A stretch of DNA of 64,000 bases from Corynebacterium sp. HS2168-gen11 (GCF_024834075.1 NZ_JANUXR010000010.1:60922-124921), one strand, 5' to 3'. Positions 40,031 through 50,488 are shown, numbered from the stretch's first letter. Made by a program: numbers and translations. Notes: generated by a model not told the origin, from the letters alone.

Positions 40031-42089
40031 ATCTCGTAGTCGTACCCGTCGGGCTACCCGAAAGGCTGGCCTGCCGGAGACTGCAGACGCACCTGTGTTT
40101 CAGGCATCAACTGATGCTAATAACCAGGCTGCACAAGAGAACACCCGAGAGGCTGTAGAGCCAACACAGGGTCGTTCAACCAAGCAAGGCCGCGGCAATA
40201 ATAATGGCCGTGGTCGCCGTTCGTCTCAAGAGAGTGCAAATAATGGGGGCACTAACGGACGAAACCAGTCCAGCAACAATAATGGCAAAGCAGCGAAGGA
40301 AAATCGTGGACAGCGCAACGTCGTAAAGTCGATGCAAGGCGCTGATCTTACCCAGCGTTTGCCTTTGCCACCGAAAGCACCACGCAATGGTCTGCGGTTA
40401 TACGCACTTGGCGGTATTTCTGAAATTGGTCGTAACATGACCGTTTTTGAATACAACAACAAGTTGCTGATCGTTGACTGTGGTGTGTTATTCCCGTCGT
40501 CCGATGAACCTGGTGTGGATCTGATCCTGCCTGATTTCGGTCCGATTGAAGATAAATTGCAAGCCGTTGAGGCTTTGGTGATTACACATGGTCACGAAGA
40601 TCATATTGGTGCAATCCCATGGTTGCTCAAGATGCGCCCAGATCTGCCAATTGTGGCATCGAAGTTCACCTGTGCCTTAATTGCGGCGAAATGTCGCGAG
40701 CATCGCCAACGTCCAAAGTTGATTGAAGTCAATGCTGATTCAAATATCAATCACGGACCATTTAACGTTCGTTTCTGGAATGTTAACCACTCTATTCCTG
40801 ATTGCCTCGGCGTTGCTATTAAAACTGGTGCCGGCTTAGTCGTGATGACTGGTGATATTAAGCTGGATCAAACTCCTGCTTCTGGTCGTCCAACTGATCT
40901 TCCTGCGCTTTCACGCTTTGGTGATGAAGGAATCGATCTGTTCCTTTGCGATTCCACCAACGCAACCACACCTGGTATTTCTGGTTCCGAATCAGAAATC
41001 GGCCCAACCTTGAAACGGCTTATTAGTGAAGCAAAGCAACGCGTAATTCTTGCCTGCTTCGCCTCAAATGTTGATCGCGTGCAAGCAGCAGTGGATGCTG
41101 CTGTGGCATCTGGTCGCAAAGTCGCCTTTAATGGCCGTTCCATGATTCGCAATATGGATATTGCAGAAAAGCTCGGTTACCTTCAAGCACCTCGCGGCGT
41201 GATCGTGCCTATGGACGAAGCTGCGAAGATGGCGCCGCATAAAGTGATGTTGATTACCACTGGTACTCAGGGTGAGCCAATGGCCGCATTATCGCGTATG
41301 GCACGCCGCGAACACCGTCAAATTACGGTGCGTGATGGCGACTTGATCATTCTGTCTTCCTCGCTGGTTCCGGGCAATGAAGAGGCCGTTTTCGGTGTTA
41401 TTAATATGCTTGCTCAAATTGGTGCCACAGTGGTCACCGGCAAAGATGCAAAGGTACACACCTCTGGTCACGGCTATGCTGGTGAACTGTTGTTCCTTTA
41501 TAATGCAGCGCGTCCAAAGAACGCCATGCCAGTGCACGGCGAGTGGCGCCATCTGCGGGCAAATAAAGAGCTCGCAATTGCCACGGGTGTGCCTGCTGAA
41601 AACTGTGTGTTAGCGCAAAACGGTGTGGTCGTTGATCTGATCGACGGTCGTGCACGTGTGGTTGGCCAGATTCCAATTGGCCATCTCTACGTTGATGGTG
41701 TCACCATGGGCGATATTGATCAAGAAGTGCTCGATGATCGTACTGCATTAGGCGAGGGTGGTTTGATTGCAATTACTGCAGTTATCGATAACCGCACCGG
41801 CCGCCTGCTGGAGCACCCAGCTGTTCAGGCAAAGGGCTTCTCTGAAGATGCAATGGAAATGATGCCGCAAGTCACGGAGATCGTCGAAAAGACCATGAAC
41901 GATCTTGCCGCCGAAGGCGAAAATGATCCATATCGCATGGTGCAGCATTTACGACGCAAAGTCTCACGGTTCGTGGAGCAAACGTGGCGACGCAAGCCAA
42001 TGATCATGCCGACGGTCGTACCAATGAGTTCTGATCAGTATGCTCCAATTGATGACGATGACGTTCGAAAGAGTCGTCCAAGTCTCTAA
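40023..42089 (+). CDS. rnj: Ribonuclease J
   Basis: Metallo-beta-lactamase/beta-CASP ribonuclease (688 aa) with endo- and 5'-3' exonuclease activity. Residues 1-125 are a low-complexity Arg/Asn/Gln/Gly-rich extension common in actinobacterial RNase J, possibly disordered and RNA-binding. The core begins at [16 protein letters not shown] and has the metal-binding [17 protein letters not shown] and DSTNA motifs, then the beta-CASP part with [15 protein letters not shown] and SGHGYAGEL, and a C-terminal domain. It overlaps dapA by eight bases, the usual dapA-rnj pairing in corynebacteria. Confidence 0.96.
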   Translation: MSESRSRTRRATRKAGLPETADAPVFQASTDANNQAAQENTREAVEPTQGRSTKQGRGNNNGRGRRSSQESANNGGTNGRNQSSNNNGKAAKENRGQRNVVKSMQGADLTQRLPLPPKAPRNGLRLYALGGISEIGRNMTVFEYNNKLLIVDCGVLFPSSDEPGVDLILPDFGPIEDKLQAVEALVITHGHEDHIGAIPWLLKMRPDLPIVASKFTCALIAAKCREHRQRPKLIEVNADSNINHGPFNVRFWNVNHSIPDCLGVAIKTGAGLVVMTGDIKLDQTPASGRPTDLPALSRFGDEGIDLFLCDSTNATTPGISGSESEIGPTLKRLISEAKQRVILACFASNVDRVQAAVDAAVASGRKVAFNGRSMIRNMDIAEKLGYLQAPRGVIVPMDEAAKMAPHKVMLITTGTQGEPMAALSRMARREHRQITVRDGDLIILSSSLVPGNEEAVFGVINMLAQIGATVVTGKDAKVHTSGHGYAGELLFLYNAARPKNAMPVHGEWRHLRANKELAIATGVPAENCVLAQNGVVVDLIDGRARVVGQIPIGHLYVDGVTMGDIDQEVLDDRTALGEGGLIAITAVIDNRTGRLLEHPAVQAKGFSEDAMEMMPQVTEIVEKTMNDLAAEGENDPYRMVQHLRRKVSRFVEQTWRRKPMIMPTVVPMSSDQYAPIDDDDVRKSRPSL

Positions 42090-42118
42090 AATCTCATTGC
42101 TACGCTCTGTAGTCTCAT

Positions 42119-42167
42119 AAGAGGCTGGTTGCTTATGACGTTTCGTGTCTGAAGCGACCAGCCTCTT
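42119..42167 (+). terminator. Terminator after rnj
   Basis: 16-bp stem with one G-T pair: 42119-42134 (AAGAGGCTGGTTGCTT) with 42152-42167. Confidence 0.7.
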
Positions 42168-42464
42168 GTGTATGTTCGAGTCATTCGCACGTGCCTTGCA
42201 AATCTGCACGGTATGTGGCTCGCATACATTAGCAAACGCAGAACAGAGGGAAATGAGTGGATCTTTCGTAGTGCAGGGGAGGAGTCGCAGCAGGCGATGT
42301 CTGCCTGCAGAATGCTTATCGACGCTGTCACTCATCAGTATGCTTTAAGCAATATTGTCTTGGTTTGATACTGGCAGCGGACACATATTGAGTTTCATAG
42401 AAAGAGTCATTGATTTAATTGTCCAGTTTCTAAGCTTGACTCATAATAAGAATAGTGTTTCAGC
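42168..42464 (+). other. Intergenic region before ftsK
   Basis: About 300 bp without a supported gene; short frames here have no recognisable features. It carries one copy of GCTTATCGACG (42314-42324) and a SigA-like promoter: TTGTCC (42419-42424), 17 nt, CATAAT (42442-42447). Confidence 0.5.
42419..42447 (+). promoter_or_regulatory. SigA-like promoter of ftsK
   Basis: TTGTCC at 42419-42424 and CATAAT at 42442-42447 with a 17-nt spacer; predicted start near 42455, ten bases before the GTG. Confidence 0.5.
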
Positions 42465-45400
42465 GTGCCTAATGCGACGCATGTGATTAATGAGACTATG
42501 CTAGATGGCATGTCTGTCAAAAAAGCCTCAACACCAGCACGAGGGTCTGCTGCACGGAATCGAGCAAAAACTCGACCAACCGCAGCAGGGTCACTTGCCC
42601 GACATAGCAACACCTCTCGTCCCCAAGTTTCACCCCAAACTGCCGCACTTCGAGCTGCAACAACCGCCGATGAACGTACCGGTAGTGCGTTTCGAGTCGT
42701 TGGCAGCGGCATCAGTGCAATGTTTAAAAGTATTTCCCATGGTGTGGGAGCGCTGACTCGAAAAGCACAAACCTTGGCCTCGCGTCGTGAATCGGATTCC
42801 TATGATGAACACTTCGTCGATGCTCGAGACAGTTTCGACGAATACGAGACTGAGCCAGCTGGGCGACGTCGTAAAGGCGCGCGATACAAAGTTGAGGTAG
42901 ACGCATTGCATGACGATGATGATTTTGACACCGAGCAAACCACACCTGCCACTGCTGGAGCTGGACGGTACGACACCTTAGCCCTAGTAATGATTGCATT
43001 GGCGATTATTCTTGGTGGTTCCACATGGCTAAGCGTGGCAGGGCCTGTTGGTGCATTTATTGACAGAATCGTGCATGTGGTCATCGGCGCAGGTGCGCTC
43101 GTATTGCCTGTGGCGCTTGTATGCCTAGCAATTGCACTGATGGTGGATTATCTGCCGCCGAAAGAGCGGAGTCTTCACGTTGGCATCGGTAGTGGTTTGA
43201 TCGTTATCGCGATGTTGGGATTAATCCATGTGTTCGCAGGTGTGCCGACTGATCTTCCAACTCGTATGGAAGCTGGTGGATTAATTGGTGCCTATGCAGG
43301 TGGCCTGTTGGCGACCGGCTTTAGCGCCTATGTCGCAACACCACTGTTGGTGCTTGTGATTGTCTATGGCGCCTTGATGGTCACCGGCATTAGCCTGCAA
43401 GAATTATTTATCGCCTGCAAACTGTTTTTCGACGCGCATCAAAGCGCCGATGAAGCAGACCTGGACGATGATGATTATGCCACGGCAGATGCAGAAATTG
43501 ATGCGATCGCAAGCGGTCAACGTCGGCCGAAGAATCATGGAGTTGCCAAGAGTCGAATTGCAGAACCTCGTGTAGCAGGCACTCGTGGAGCAGAACACAG
43601 CCTTGAGGAAGATTATTCTGCCGAGATACGCCCTGCCAGAGCACGTCGACAAGCATCAAGTGCAATACCGTATCCAGTGGAAATTGGTACTGATGATGCC
43701 GTCGAGATGACTGGGCACGTCATGTTTGACACTACGGCTCACTCACAAGCTGTTGATGAAGATGAACCAACAAGTGCTGGCCGCGGACAATTGCTGCAGC
43801 CAGGAACACGTGATTCTCGCATATCGCCAGCGCGCGGTCGAGCACAACAGGACTACCAGACTGACGAATTTCCTGTGGTGGATTCCACTATGGTTCTTCC
43901 GGTCAGTCATGACCTTGTTGCGGATCAATTTACAGACCAACAATCGGCCAAGACAGACGTGGCCCTTCCGTCTGTACCGGTTTCACATACTCGAACGAAT
44001 GAGTCGCACACTGCACAGTTGTCTGAGACCACACGTGGTATCGGTGCCGTCGCTGGTGTGGCTGGTGCCGTGGGTGCTGGAATCGTCGGTGCTGCGGCAG
44101 GTATGGCACAACGTGCAACAAAGGCTGCTGCGCAACCTGCGCCAACTCACCAGGACCAAGAACAAGATGAATTCGCCACTGCACAAGCAGCAACCGTGCG
44201 GAGCGTGGATGCTGAATACGAAGTACCTTCGACCGAATTACTGATTCCTGGCGCACCTCCAAAGGGACGCTCGGATGCTAACGATCGTATGATCGAAGCA
44301 ATTAGTGCTGTCTTTGATGAGTTCAAGATCGATGCACATGTCACAGGCTTTAGCCGTGGCCCAACAGTAACACGGTATGAAGTGGAACTTGGTCCAGGTG
44401 TGAAGGTGCAAAAAATTACCAATCTGCAATCCAATCTGGCCTATGCGGTTGCCACCGATAATGTGCGCTTGCTGACTCCAATTCCTGGTAAGTCTGCAGT
44501 TGGTATTGAAGTGCCAAATCTGGATCGTGAGATGGTACGACTCGCCGATGTGCTGAATAATCCAGCGATTCGTAATGATACTGATCCAATGCTCATCGGC
44601 TTGGGTAAAGACATCGAAGGAGAATTCGTCTCTCACTCAATTCAGAAGATGCCACACCTGCTGGTTGCAGGTTCAACCGGTTCTGGTAAATCTGCATTCG
44701 TGAACTCTTTGCTGGTGTCCTTGCTTACGCGCGCAACACCTGAAGAAGTGCGTTTGATTCTGGTTGATCCAAAGATGGTGGAACTTACTCCATATGAGGG
44801 TATCCCGCATTTGATTACGCCAATTATTACTCAACCGAAAAAAGCTGCAGCAGCGTTGCAGTGGTTGGTTGAGGAAATGGAACAGCGCTATATGGATATG
44901 CAGGCAGCTCGCGTGCGTCATATTAAGGACTTCAATCGCAAGATCCATTCTGGTGAAATCCAAACCCCACCAGGCTCGCAGCGTGAATACAAAGCGTATC
45001 CGTATATTGTGTGTATCGTCGATGAGCTTGCCGATTTGATGATGACCGCGCCAAAAGAAATCGAAGACTCTATTGTGCGCATTACCCAAAAAGCACGTGC
45101 TGCAGGTATACACCTAGTCTTGGCAACACAGCGTCCATCCGTGGATGTGGTGACAGGTTTAATTAAGACTAACGTACCATCACGTCTTGCCTTTGCGACG
45201 AGCTCATTAACAGACTCTCGCGTGATCCTCGATTCTGCTGGTGCTGAAAAGCTCATTGGTATGGGCGATGGTTTATTCATTCCACAAGGTGGACGCCCAC
45301 AACGTCTGCAGGGTGCGTTTGTCACTGACGAAGAAGTACAAGCCGTGGTCGAAGCTGCGAAGTCACAAGGCGAGCCAGTGTATACCGAAGGTGTCACTGA

Positions 45401-45770
45401 GGATAAAGCTTCTGAAAACAAGCGCGAGATTGACGACGATATCGGCGGCGACTTAGAAGACCTGTTACAAGCTGTGGAATTGGTGATTACTGCACAACTT
45501 GGCTCAACGTCGATGCTGCAGCGCAAGATGCGCATCGGTTTTGCAAAGGCAGGTCGATTGATGGATCTGATGGAAAGCCGTGAGATTGTTGGCCCTTCGG
45601 AAGGCTCCAAAGCACGTGAAGTGCTTGTGCGCCCAGAAGAGCTTGATACGATCTTGTGGATGCTCAAAGGCGCAGATCCGAAAGACGCCCCGAAAGAGCA
45701 AGATGATCCAGGCAGCGCCGAACCAACCACGGTTCAAGCAACATATAATCCCACGGGCAATGCCTTTTAA
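42465..45770 (+). CDS. ftsK: DNA translocase FtsK
   Basis: Septal ATP-driven DNA pump (1101 aa) that clears and aligns chromosome ends at division. The N-terminal 170 residues are basic and charged, then about four or five membrane helices (about 170-320), then a long linker with a Gly/Ala-rich hydrophobic stretch near residues 527-545. The RecA-like motor has Walker [10 protein letters not shown] and Walker [17 protein letters not shown]-terminal winged-helix gamma domain ([29 protein letters not shown]) reads polar DNA sequences. The start is uncertain: GTG 42465 is used; ATG 42510 ([12 protein letters not shown]) is also plausible. Confidence 0.95.
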   Translation: MPNATHVINETMLDGMSVKKASTPARGSAARNRAKTRPTAAGSLARHSNTSRPQVSPQTAALRAATTADERTGSAFRVVGSGISAMFKSISHGVGALTRKAQTLASRRESDSYDEHFVDARDSFDEYETEPAGRRRKGARYKVEVDALHDDDDFDTEQTTPATAGAGRYDTLALVMIALAIILGGSTWLSVAGPVGAFIDRIVHVVIGAGALVLPVALVCLAIALMVDYLPPKERSLHVGIGSGLIVIAMLGLIHVFAGVPTDLPTRMEAGGLIGAYAGGLLATGFSAYVATPLLVLVIVYGALMVTGISLQELFIACKLFFDAHQSADEADLDDDDYATADAEIDAIASGQRRPKNHGVAKSRIAEPRVAGTRGAEHSLEEDYSAEIRPARARRQASSAIPYPVEIGTDDAVEMTGHVMFDTTAHSQAVDEDEPTSAGRGQLLQPGTRDSRISPARGRAQQDYQTDEFPVVDSTMVLPVSHDLVADQFTDQQSAKTDVALPSVPVSHTRTNESHTAQLSETTRGIGAVAGVAGAVGAGIVGAAAGMAQRATKAAAQPAPTHQDQEQDEFATAQAATVRSVDAEYEVPSTELLIPGAPPKGRSDANDRMIEAISAVFDEFKIDAHVTGFSRGPTVTRYEVELGPGVKVQKITNLQSNLAYAVATDNVRLLTPIPGKSAVGIEVPNLDREMVRLADVLNNPAIRNDTDPMLIGLGKDIEGEFVSHSIQKMPHLLVAGSTGSGKSAFVNSLLVSLLTRATPEEVRLILVDPKMVELTPYEGIPHLITPIITQPKKAAAALQWLVEEMEQRYMDMQAARVRHIKDFNRKIHSGEIQTPPGSQREYKAYPYIVCIVDELADLMMTAPKEIEDSIVRITQKARAAGIHLVLATQRPSVDVVTGLIKTNVPSRLAFATSSLTDSRVILDSAGAEKLIGMGDGLFIPQGGRPQRLQGAFVTDEEVQAVVEAAKSQGEPVYTEGVTEDKASENKREIDDDIGGDLEDLLQAVELVITAQLGSTSMLQRKMRIGFAKAGRLMDLMESREIVGPSEGSKAREVLVRPEELDTILWMLKGADPKDAPKEQDDPGSAEPTTVQATYNPTGNAF

Positions 45771-45802
45771 ACAATAATCGTTCACCTGTTGCGTGATCTT
45801 TG

Positions 45803-45841
45803 CGTGGTAGTGCAGAAAAACGCTGTGCTACCACGTTTTTT
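45803..45841 (+). terminator. Rho-independent terminator after ftsK
   Basis: 13-bp stem CGTGGTAGTGCAG (45803-45815) with 45823-45835 (two G-T pairs), followed directly by six T residues. Confidence 0.88.
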
Positions 45842-45897
45842 CTTGCCGCAATGCAAGTTCAGTGGCGAAAAATTTCAGCTGTGGTAGCATTCAAGGA

Positions 45898-46103
45898 TGT
45901 TGGAGGGGAGTACCCCATAATCAGTGACTATCGTCAACACGTGATGCGTAGAGCACAACAAGCTTTACGACGATCCGGTAGCGCTGGGTTGCAACAACGA
46001 CAACACCCAGGTGGTGTGCGTTGCTTGGGACTGGGAGAGACCTCTGGCTCAATTCGCGAACGCTAGAATTTTTACGAATGAGACCGGAGGTCTTTATATT
46101 ATT
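45898..46103 (+). promoter_or_regulatory. yybP-ykoY-like (manganese) riboswitch before terC
   Basis: The leader of the TerC-family gene carries two hallmarks of the yybP-ykoY aptamer: GGGGAGTA at 45905-45912 and GAGACC at 46037-46042, about 130 nt apart. Such riboswitches sense Mn2+ and commonly precede terC- and mntP-like genes. The second conserved strand contains AGACCTC (46038-46044), which is perfectly complementary to GAGGTCT (46087-46093) spanning the ribosome binding site GGAGG. A competing local hairpin AGACC-GGA-GGTCT (46081-46093) covers the same site. A translational switch is therefore plausible. Boundaries are approximate. Confidence 0.72.
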
Positions 46104-47120
46104 ATGGAAGTAACTCTTTTTACTTGGATTCTAACAATTATTGTTGTCATCGGCTTTTTTGCCTTTGACTTTTTCTCCCATGTGCGCACCCCGCACGCAC
46201 CGACACTCAAAGAATCTGCTTTTTGGTCGCTATTTTATGTGGTCTTAGCACTGATTTTCGGTGCGGTATTGTGGGTAGTATGGGGCGAGCCTGGTAATCC
46301 GCATCAGCATGGCATTGAATTTTTGACGGGTTATATCACTGAAAAAGCGTTGAGCGTTGATAACCTTTTCGTTTTCGCGTTGATCATGGGAGCATTTAAA
46401 ATCCCACGTGAATATCAGCAAAAAGTCCTGCTCATCGGTATCGGTCTGGCATTGTTCTTGCGCTTAATCTTTATTTTGGCAGGCGCTGCGGTTATTTCCT
46501 TGTGGTCCGATGTGTTCTACCTCTTTGGTATCTTCTTGCTCTATACCGCTGTCAAGCTCATTGTTGATGAGATCCGTGATGTGCCAGAAGAGGATCCAAA
46601 TAATATGCTGGTGATTCGCGTCATCCGCAAAGTTATTCCAGTGACCGCAGGGTATGACAATGATCATTTGTTTGCCAAAGTTGGCAATAAGCGTGCCTTG
46701 ACTCCATTATTTGTTGCCTTGCTGGCAGTTGGCATGATCGATTTGATGTTTGCGTTCGACTCGATCCCAGCTATTTATGGCATTACAACTGAACCATATA
46801 TCGTGTTCACCACGAACGCATTTGCACTTCTGGGTCTACGCCAAATGTACTTCCTTCTTGATGGTTTGCTCGACAAACTGGTGTACTTGCCATATGGACT
46901 TGGTGCCGTCTTAGGCTTTATTGGTGTCAAACTCTTACTTCACGCGCTGCATGAAAATAAACTATTCTTCATAAATGACGGCCAACCAGTGCACGTATTT
47001 GAGATTCCAACGATTTGGTCGCTGATTGTAATTGTCAGTATCTTGGTTATTTCAGTATTGGCATCGTTGTTTTCATCGTCTCGAGAAGATCAAGCATCAT
47101 CACCTGTACATGAGGCGTAG
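46104..47120 (+). CDS. terC: TerC-family membrane protein
   Basis: Integral membrane protein (338 aa) of the TerC/Alx family, with about nine hydrophobic helices and conserved acidic residues within the membrane (TEKALSVDNLFVFALI, GMIDLMFAFDSIPAIYGIT). Relatives export Mn2+ or help load manganese into exported proteins. The ATG at 46104 has GGAGG 13 nt upstream and gives the normal family N-terminus, so the longer frame from 46011, which lies inside the riboswitch, is rejected. A Mn2+-type riboswitch upstream supports a manganese role. Confidence 0.9.
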   Translation: MEVTLFTWILTIIVVIGFFAFDFFSHVRTPHAPTLKESAFWSLFYVVLALIFGAVLWVVWGEPGNPHQHGIEFLTGYITEKALSVDNLFVFALIMGAFKIPREYQQKVLLIGIGLALFLRLIFILAGAAVISLWSDVFYLFGIFLLYTAVKLIVDEIRDVPEEDPNNMLVIRVIRKVIPVTAGYDNDHLFAKVGNKRALTPLFVALLAVGMIDLMFAFDSIPAIYGITTEPYIVFTTNAFALLGLRQMYFLLDGLLDKLVYLPYGLGAVLGFIGVKLLLHALHENKLFFINDGQPVHVFEIPTIWSLIVIVSILVISVLASLFSSSREDQASSPVHEA

Positions 47121-47169
47121 CGACACCGAAATGCATACCGGCGTCGATAAGCTTCTCTAAAACCAAAAG

Positions 47170-47210
47170 CGTCGCGCATGATACTTTTCGAAGTACATGC
47201 GCGACGTTTT
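47170..47210. terminator. Terminator between convergent terC and yciI
   Basis: Perfect 11-bp stem CGTCGCGCATG (47170-47180) with CATGCGCGACG (47196-47206), followed by TTTT; the loop itself contains a TACTT/AAGTA pairing. Confidence 0.8.
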
Positions 47211-47221
47211 ATGTATCGTGA

Positions 47222-47527
47222 TTAATCTTGGAAGACGTTGAGCACCGGATTCCAAGTATTGAATTGGCGATTATCGTTGCCTTCTCCGAGTGCGCCGCCA
47301 GTAAAGAATGGATCTTGATCCATCAATGCCTGCGCGTCTGCCAAGGTTGCGGTGTCGGACAAACGAATGACAATCAACGCACCGCCATCACCATCGGTAA
47401 ATGGGCCGGAGCCAACCAGAATGCCATCTTCTTTGAGTTTCCCAAGAAACTCACGGTGTGCTGGGCGAATTTCTGCAATGAGTGGACTGTTTGGATCATA
47501 GCTGTACAAAATAGCAAAATGTGTCAT
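47222..47527 (-). CDS. YciI-like protein
   Basis: Small protein (101 aa) of the YCII family, with a dimeric ferredoxin-like fold related to muconolactone isomerase. It shows the typical N-terminal HFAILYSYDPN, the RPAHREFLGKLKEDGILVGSGPF core with the conserved His, and the DPFF motif near residue 72. Biochemical role is not established for this family. The ATG at 47527 has a TACGAT -10 ending six bases upstream, consistent with a leaderless transcript. It converges on terC across a shared terminator. Confidence 0.88.
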   Translation of the reverse strand: MTHFAILYSYDPNSPLIAEIRPAHREFLGKLKEDGILVGSGPFTDGDGGALIVIRLSDTATLADAQALMDQDPFFTGGALGEGNDNRQFNTWNPVLNVFQD

Positions 47528-47590
47528 GATTTGATCGTAGCGCAGGAATCACATTGGTGGAATGTACCGCGCATCACGTTCAAACACTGG

Positions 47591-47604
47591 TAGGCTATGA
47601 CATT
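47591..47604 (+). promoter_or_regulatory. Leaderless promoter of pgsA
   Basis: TAGGCT (47591-47596) ends eight bases before the ATG at 47605; no ribosome binding site is present. Confidence 0.5.
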
Positions 47605-48177
47605 ATGAGTGATGCATCAACCCAATCTGCTACGACCAGCAATGTGAATATTCCTAATATTCTCACCAGTATTCGGATTATTTTAATTCCGTTATTTGTG
47701 TGGTTGCTGCTGAGCAGCCAAGGTACGAAAGCTTCTTGGCTATGGGCTGCATTTGCGTGTTTTGCCTGTTTAATGATTACCGACAAACTCGATGGCGATA
47801 TTGCGCGAAAGTATAATATTGTCACGACATTCGGTAAAATCGCGGATCCGATTGCTGATAAAGCACTCATGGGCTCAGCCTTGATCAGCTTGAATATCCT
47901 CGGGCTCGTGCCGGTGTGGATCACCGTTGTGATTTTAGTTCGAGAAATCGGTATTACGCTTTGGCGCATGGTGGAGCTGCGCAAAGGAAATGTGGTACCA
48001 GCATCGAAAGGCGGCAAGTTAAAAACAGTGGTCCAAACTCTTGCCGTCGCATTGTATTTACTTCCGCTACCAGTTGGGTTTGCAAATATTCAATATGGAT
48101 TCATGCTGCTGGCAGTAGTGATTACTGCTGTCACGGGTATGCAGTACCTCTATGATTCCGCGCAATTGAAGAAATAA
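47605..48177 (+). CDS. pgsA: CDP-diacylglycerol-glycerol-3-phosphate 3-phosphatidyltransferase
   Basis: Membrane enzyme (190 aa) making phosphatidylglycerol phosphate, the precursor of phosphatidylglycerol and cardiolipin. The CDP-alcohol phosphatidyltransferase signature D-x2-DG-x2-AR-x8-G-x3-D-x3-D is seen at DKLDGDIARKYNIVTTFGKI and ADPIAD, near residues 59-84. About four to five hydrophobic segments follow. The N-terminal PNILTSIRIILIPLFVWLLL is typical. The ATG at 47605 is preferred to the frame from 47554 because of the family N-terminus and the leaderless promoter. cinA follows after 12 nt. The gene sits in the widespread ftsK-pgsA-cinA-clgR order. Confidence 0.92.
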   Translation: MSDASTQSATTSNVNIPNILTSIRIILIPLFVWLLLSSQGTKASWLWAAFACFACLMITDKLDGDIARKYNIVTTFGKIADPIADKALMGSALISLNILGLVPVWITVVILVREIGITLWRMVELRKGNVVPASKGGKLKTVVQTLAVALYLLPLPVGFANIQYGFMLLAVVITAVTGMQYLYDSAQLKK

Positions 48178-48189
48178 TGGAGTACCTGC

Positions 48190-48708
48190 ATGGATCATGC
48201 CTTTGATAATGCTGCCGCAGATGTAGTGAGGCTTTTACATGCACACAATCACACGGTTGCCGTATGTGAATCAATTTCTGGTGGACTGCTTGGGGCGAAA
48301 ATCACTCAGATTCCAGGATCAAGTGCAGTGTTTCGTGGTGGATTGATCACCTATGCTACTGATCTGAAACATAGCTTAGCTGGCGTCAATCTGAAGGTCT
48401 TAACAACCTATGGGCCAGTTGCCAAAGCGACTGCAATTGAAATGGCACAAGGAGCCAGGCTGCGCTGTGATGCAGATTATGGTGTTTCTTTGACAGGCGT
48501 TGCGGGTCCAAGTCCACAAGATGGCCATGAAATCGGCGAAGTGTGGGTTGGAATCAGTAAGCCAGACGGATCGGCTGCAGCATTTCAAGCACATTCATTG
48601 CTGGGTATGGAAACATTCTTGACCGGTAATCGTCACGAGATTCGAGAAAAGAGTGTCCACGCTGCGTTGTTATTATTGAGCGAAGCATTGAATCGTGAAT
48701 TTGCTTGA
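48190..48708 (+). CDS. cinA: CinA C-terminal domain protein (nicotinamide-nucleotide amidase)
   Basis: Stand-alone amidase domain (172 aa) that deamidates nicotinamide mononucleotide to nicotinate mononucleotide in NAD recycling. The catalytic-serine motif is present as AVCESISGGLLGAKITQIPGSSAVFRGGLITYAT, near residue 28, with GVAGPSPQDGHEIGEVWVGI downstream. The N-terminal competence/damage domain of full CinA is absent, as usual for corynebacteria. It lies 12 nt after pgsA and is probably cotranscribed with it. Confidence 0.92.
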   Translation: MDHAFDNAAADVVRLLHAHNHTVAVCESISGGLLGAKITQIPGSSAVFRGGLITYATDLKHSLAGVNLKVLTTYGPVAKATAIEMAQGARLRCDADYGVSLTGVAGPSPQDGHEIGEVWVGISKPDGSAAAFQAHSLLGMETFLTGNRHEIREKSVHAALLLLSEALNREFA

Positions 48709-49043
48709 ATCTTTGTATTCGCAGTGTATAAGCACGCTCACGTATGCGAGCTTTCGGGTAGTAGACATTAGCCAGTCTGTGACCTCGTACTCGTCAGGTT
48801 CGTGTTCGTCGGGTGTGCGGCTAATCGTTGTTTTTCTGTAATAATGATGCTGTAACTGCGGTGTTGGAGCGATGGGGCGAGCACATTTCGTTATATGAGT
48901 AAAGACGTCGGTTGGTAATGCGAAGTTGCATTGCATGGAAAAATTGGTAGGCTATGCTAAGTTTCCACAAAATTGAGTCGAGCAGACTCAAGATTGTAGT
49001 TCGTGTGGGAACAAAACTAGAAGATCTTTCGTTAAAGAAAGTG
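48709..49043 (+). other. Intergenic region upstream of clgR
   Basis: 335 bp without a gene. Two overlapping promoter candidates lie at 48931-48966. The rest has short direct repeats (GTTCGTGTTCGTCGG near 48797) and no hairpin I can support. Confidence 0.4.
48931..48966 (+). promoter_or_regulatory. Overlapping SigA-like and SigH/SigE-like promoters of clgR
   Basis: TTGCAT (48931-48936), 16 nt, TATGCT (48953-48958) resembles a SigA promoter. Overlapping it, GGAAAA (48937-48942), 18 nt, GTTTCC (48961-48966) resembles the GGAA...GTT pattern of stress ECF sigma factors. Stress control of clgR is known in corynebacteria; motif quality here is moderate. Confidence 0.4.
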
Positions 49044-49364
49044 ATGATGAAATACACAGCAGTTTTAGAAAAGCCGGTAGGTTTATCTACCCGCAAGTCA
49101 CCTGAGCCCTTGCTTCGGCAGGCACTTGGTGCGGCTTTGCGTGCGTTTCGTGCTGATCGTGGTATAACACTTCGTGAACTTGCCGAGGCGTCGCGCGTCT
49201 CACCAGGCTATCTTTCGGAACTTGAACGCGGTCGGAAAGAAGTTTCATCAGAACTTCTGGCAAGTGTATGTCAGGCGCTTGGTATTCCTGTGTCCGATGT
49301 TCTCATTGAAGCAGCCGGCACCATGGCTATTAATCATGCAGATGTAAGCTTCGCGCGTGTGTAA
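49044..49364 (+). CDS. clgR: Transcriptional regulator ClgR
   Basis: XRE-type helix-turn-helix activator (106 aa) of clp protease and other stress genes in actinobacteria, itself degraded by ClpCP. The core LRQALGAALRAFRADRGITLRELAEASRVSPGYLSELERGRKEVSSELLASVCQALG contains the whole DNA-binding domain and closely fits corynebacterial ClgR. The frame runs back to 48954, but ATG 49044 (or 49047) has AAAGAAAG upstream and fits the family length. pspA follows after 108 nt, a pairing linked to envelope stress in mycobacteria and corynebacteria. Confidence 0.92.
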   Translation: MMKYTAVLEKPVGLSTRKSPEPLLRQALGAALRAFRADRGITLRELAEASRVSPGYLSELERGRKEVSSELLASVCQALGIPVSDVLIEAAGTMAINHADVSFARV

Positions 49365-49472
49365 TCGCACATAATCTCATCGCTGGCATATTAGTTTTTG
49401 CTTCTAATGGGCTAGACTGGTGTATATATATTTTTCTCAAGCCTAATGAGAGTTTTTTGAAAGGGGCTTTTC

Positions 49473-50309
49473 GTGGCAAATCCGTTTGTTAAAGGGTGGA
49501 AGTATTTGATGGCGCTTTTCGATAGCAAAATCGAAGAGAACGCCGATCCAAAGATCCAAATCCAGCAGGCTATCGAAGAAGCTCAGCGTCAGCATCAAGA
49601 ACTTTCGCAGCAGGCTGCAGCAGTTATCGGCAACCAGCGTCAGCTTGAAATGCAGTTGAATCGTCGTTTGGCTGAAATTGAGAAGTTGCAGGCCAATACT
49701 CGCCAAGCAATTCAATTGGCTGATAATGCGCGTACCGCTGGCGATGTTCAAAAAGCGACTGAATACGAAAATGCTGCAGAAGCATTCGCGGCACAGCTTG
49801 TGACTGCAGAACAAGCAGTCGAAGACACCAAGTTACTGCACGACCAAGCTCTGCAGCAGGCAACGGCTGCAAAGAAAGCTGTGGAGCGCAACTCCATGGC
49901 ATTACAGCAAAAGGTTGCAGAACGTACCAAGTTGCTGAGCCAGCTTGAGCAGGCCAAGATGCAAGAAAAGGTTGCTGAGTCGTTGCAATCTATGAATGCG
50001 ATTACTTCTCGCGATACGCCAAGCTTGGAGCAAGTACGTGAGAAGATTGAACGTCGTTATTCCAAGGCACTCGGTACCGCAGAACTCGCAGAAACTTCAG
50101 TTCACGGCCGTATGAATGAAGTTGAACAAGCCGGTATGCAGCTTGCTGGTCATTCTCGTTTGGAGCAGATCCGTGCTGAAATGAGCGGCGCTGCACTGAA
50201 CCCTGGTCAGGGTGCGACACAAGAGTCTTTGGAAGCATCAAAGCAGGAAAATTCTGCTGCTGATGATGCCGTCATGCGCAAGATTCAAGAGCTCCGCGAT
50301 AACGCATAA
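49473..50309 (+). CDS. pspA: PspA/IM30 family protein
   Basis: ESCRT-III-related coiled-coil protein (278 aa) that binds stressed membranes, equivalent to the mycobacterial 35-kDa antigen Rv2744c. The N-terminal amphipathic part ([20 protein letters not shown]) is followed by long heptad-rich helices with many Gln, Glu and Ala (about 25-220) and a flexible C-terminus. The GTG at 49473 has AAAGGGG upstream. A TAGACT element lies near 49413 in the short gap after clgR. A perfect 18-bp terminator hairpin follows. Confidence 0.92.
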   Translation: MANPFVKGWKYLMALFDSKIEENADPKIQIQQAIEEAQRQHQELSQQAAAVIGNQRQLEMQLNRRLAEIEKLQANTRQAIQLADNARTAGDVQKATEYENAAEAFAAQLVTAEQAVEDTKLLHDQALQQATAAKKAVERNSMALQQKVAERTKLLSQLEQAKMQEKVAESLQSMNAITSRDTPSLEQVREKIERRYSKALGTAELAETSVHGRMNEVEQAGMQLAGHSRLEQIRAEMSGAALNPGQGATQESLEASKQENSAADDAVMRKIQELRDNA

Positions 50310-50321
50310 GCGTTTATAACT

Positions 50322-50361
50322 GTGAAAATCCCCATTGAGGTATCTCAATGGGGATTTTCAC
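50322..50361 (+). terminator. Perfect 18-bp terminator hairpin after pspA
   Basis: Arms 50322-50339 and 50344-50361 pair perfectly around a GTAT loop (GTGAAAATCCCCATTGAG). The right arm contains ATTTTC rather than a downstream T-run. Confidence 0.8.
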
Positions 50362-50438
50362 TACAACGACTATTGGGCGGTTTCAAGGAACCCCAAAAAA
50401 CTGCTACAACGCTTGCTGCAACCCCACTGCAACTCCTG

Positions 50439-50488
50439 GAAAAAATAAAGGTTCCCAGGTGCCTGTGTTGTGGCAGGCTAGGAACCTT
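50439..50488 (-). terminator. Rho-independent terminator for the small minus-strand genes
   Basis: On the minus strand AAGGTTCC (50488-50481) pairs with GGAACCTT (50455-50448), with GCCTGCC/CAGGC pairing inside. The stem is followed by TATTTTTTC. Confidence 0.75.

Noticed and set aside
44037..44125. Gly/Ala-rich hydrophobic stretch in FtsK as an extra membrane helix
   Set aside because: It lies in the low-complexity linker after the membrane domain; composition bias is the simpler explanation.
45898..46080. tRNA-like or other structured RNA gene before terC
   Set aside because: No acceptor stem or T-loop; the conserved words fit a yybP-ykoY aptamer.
46011..46103. Longer TerC N-terminus from 46011
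   Set aside because: The extension lies in the riboswitch leader and does not resemble the family; ATG 46104 has a GGAGG.
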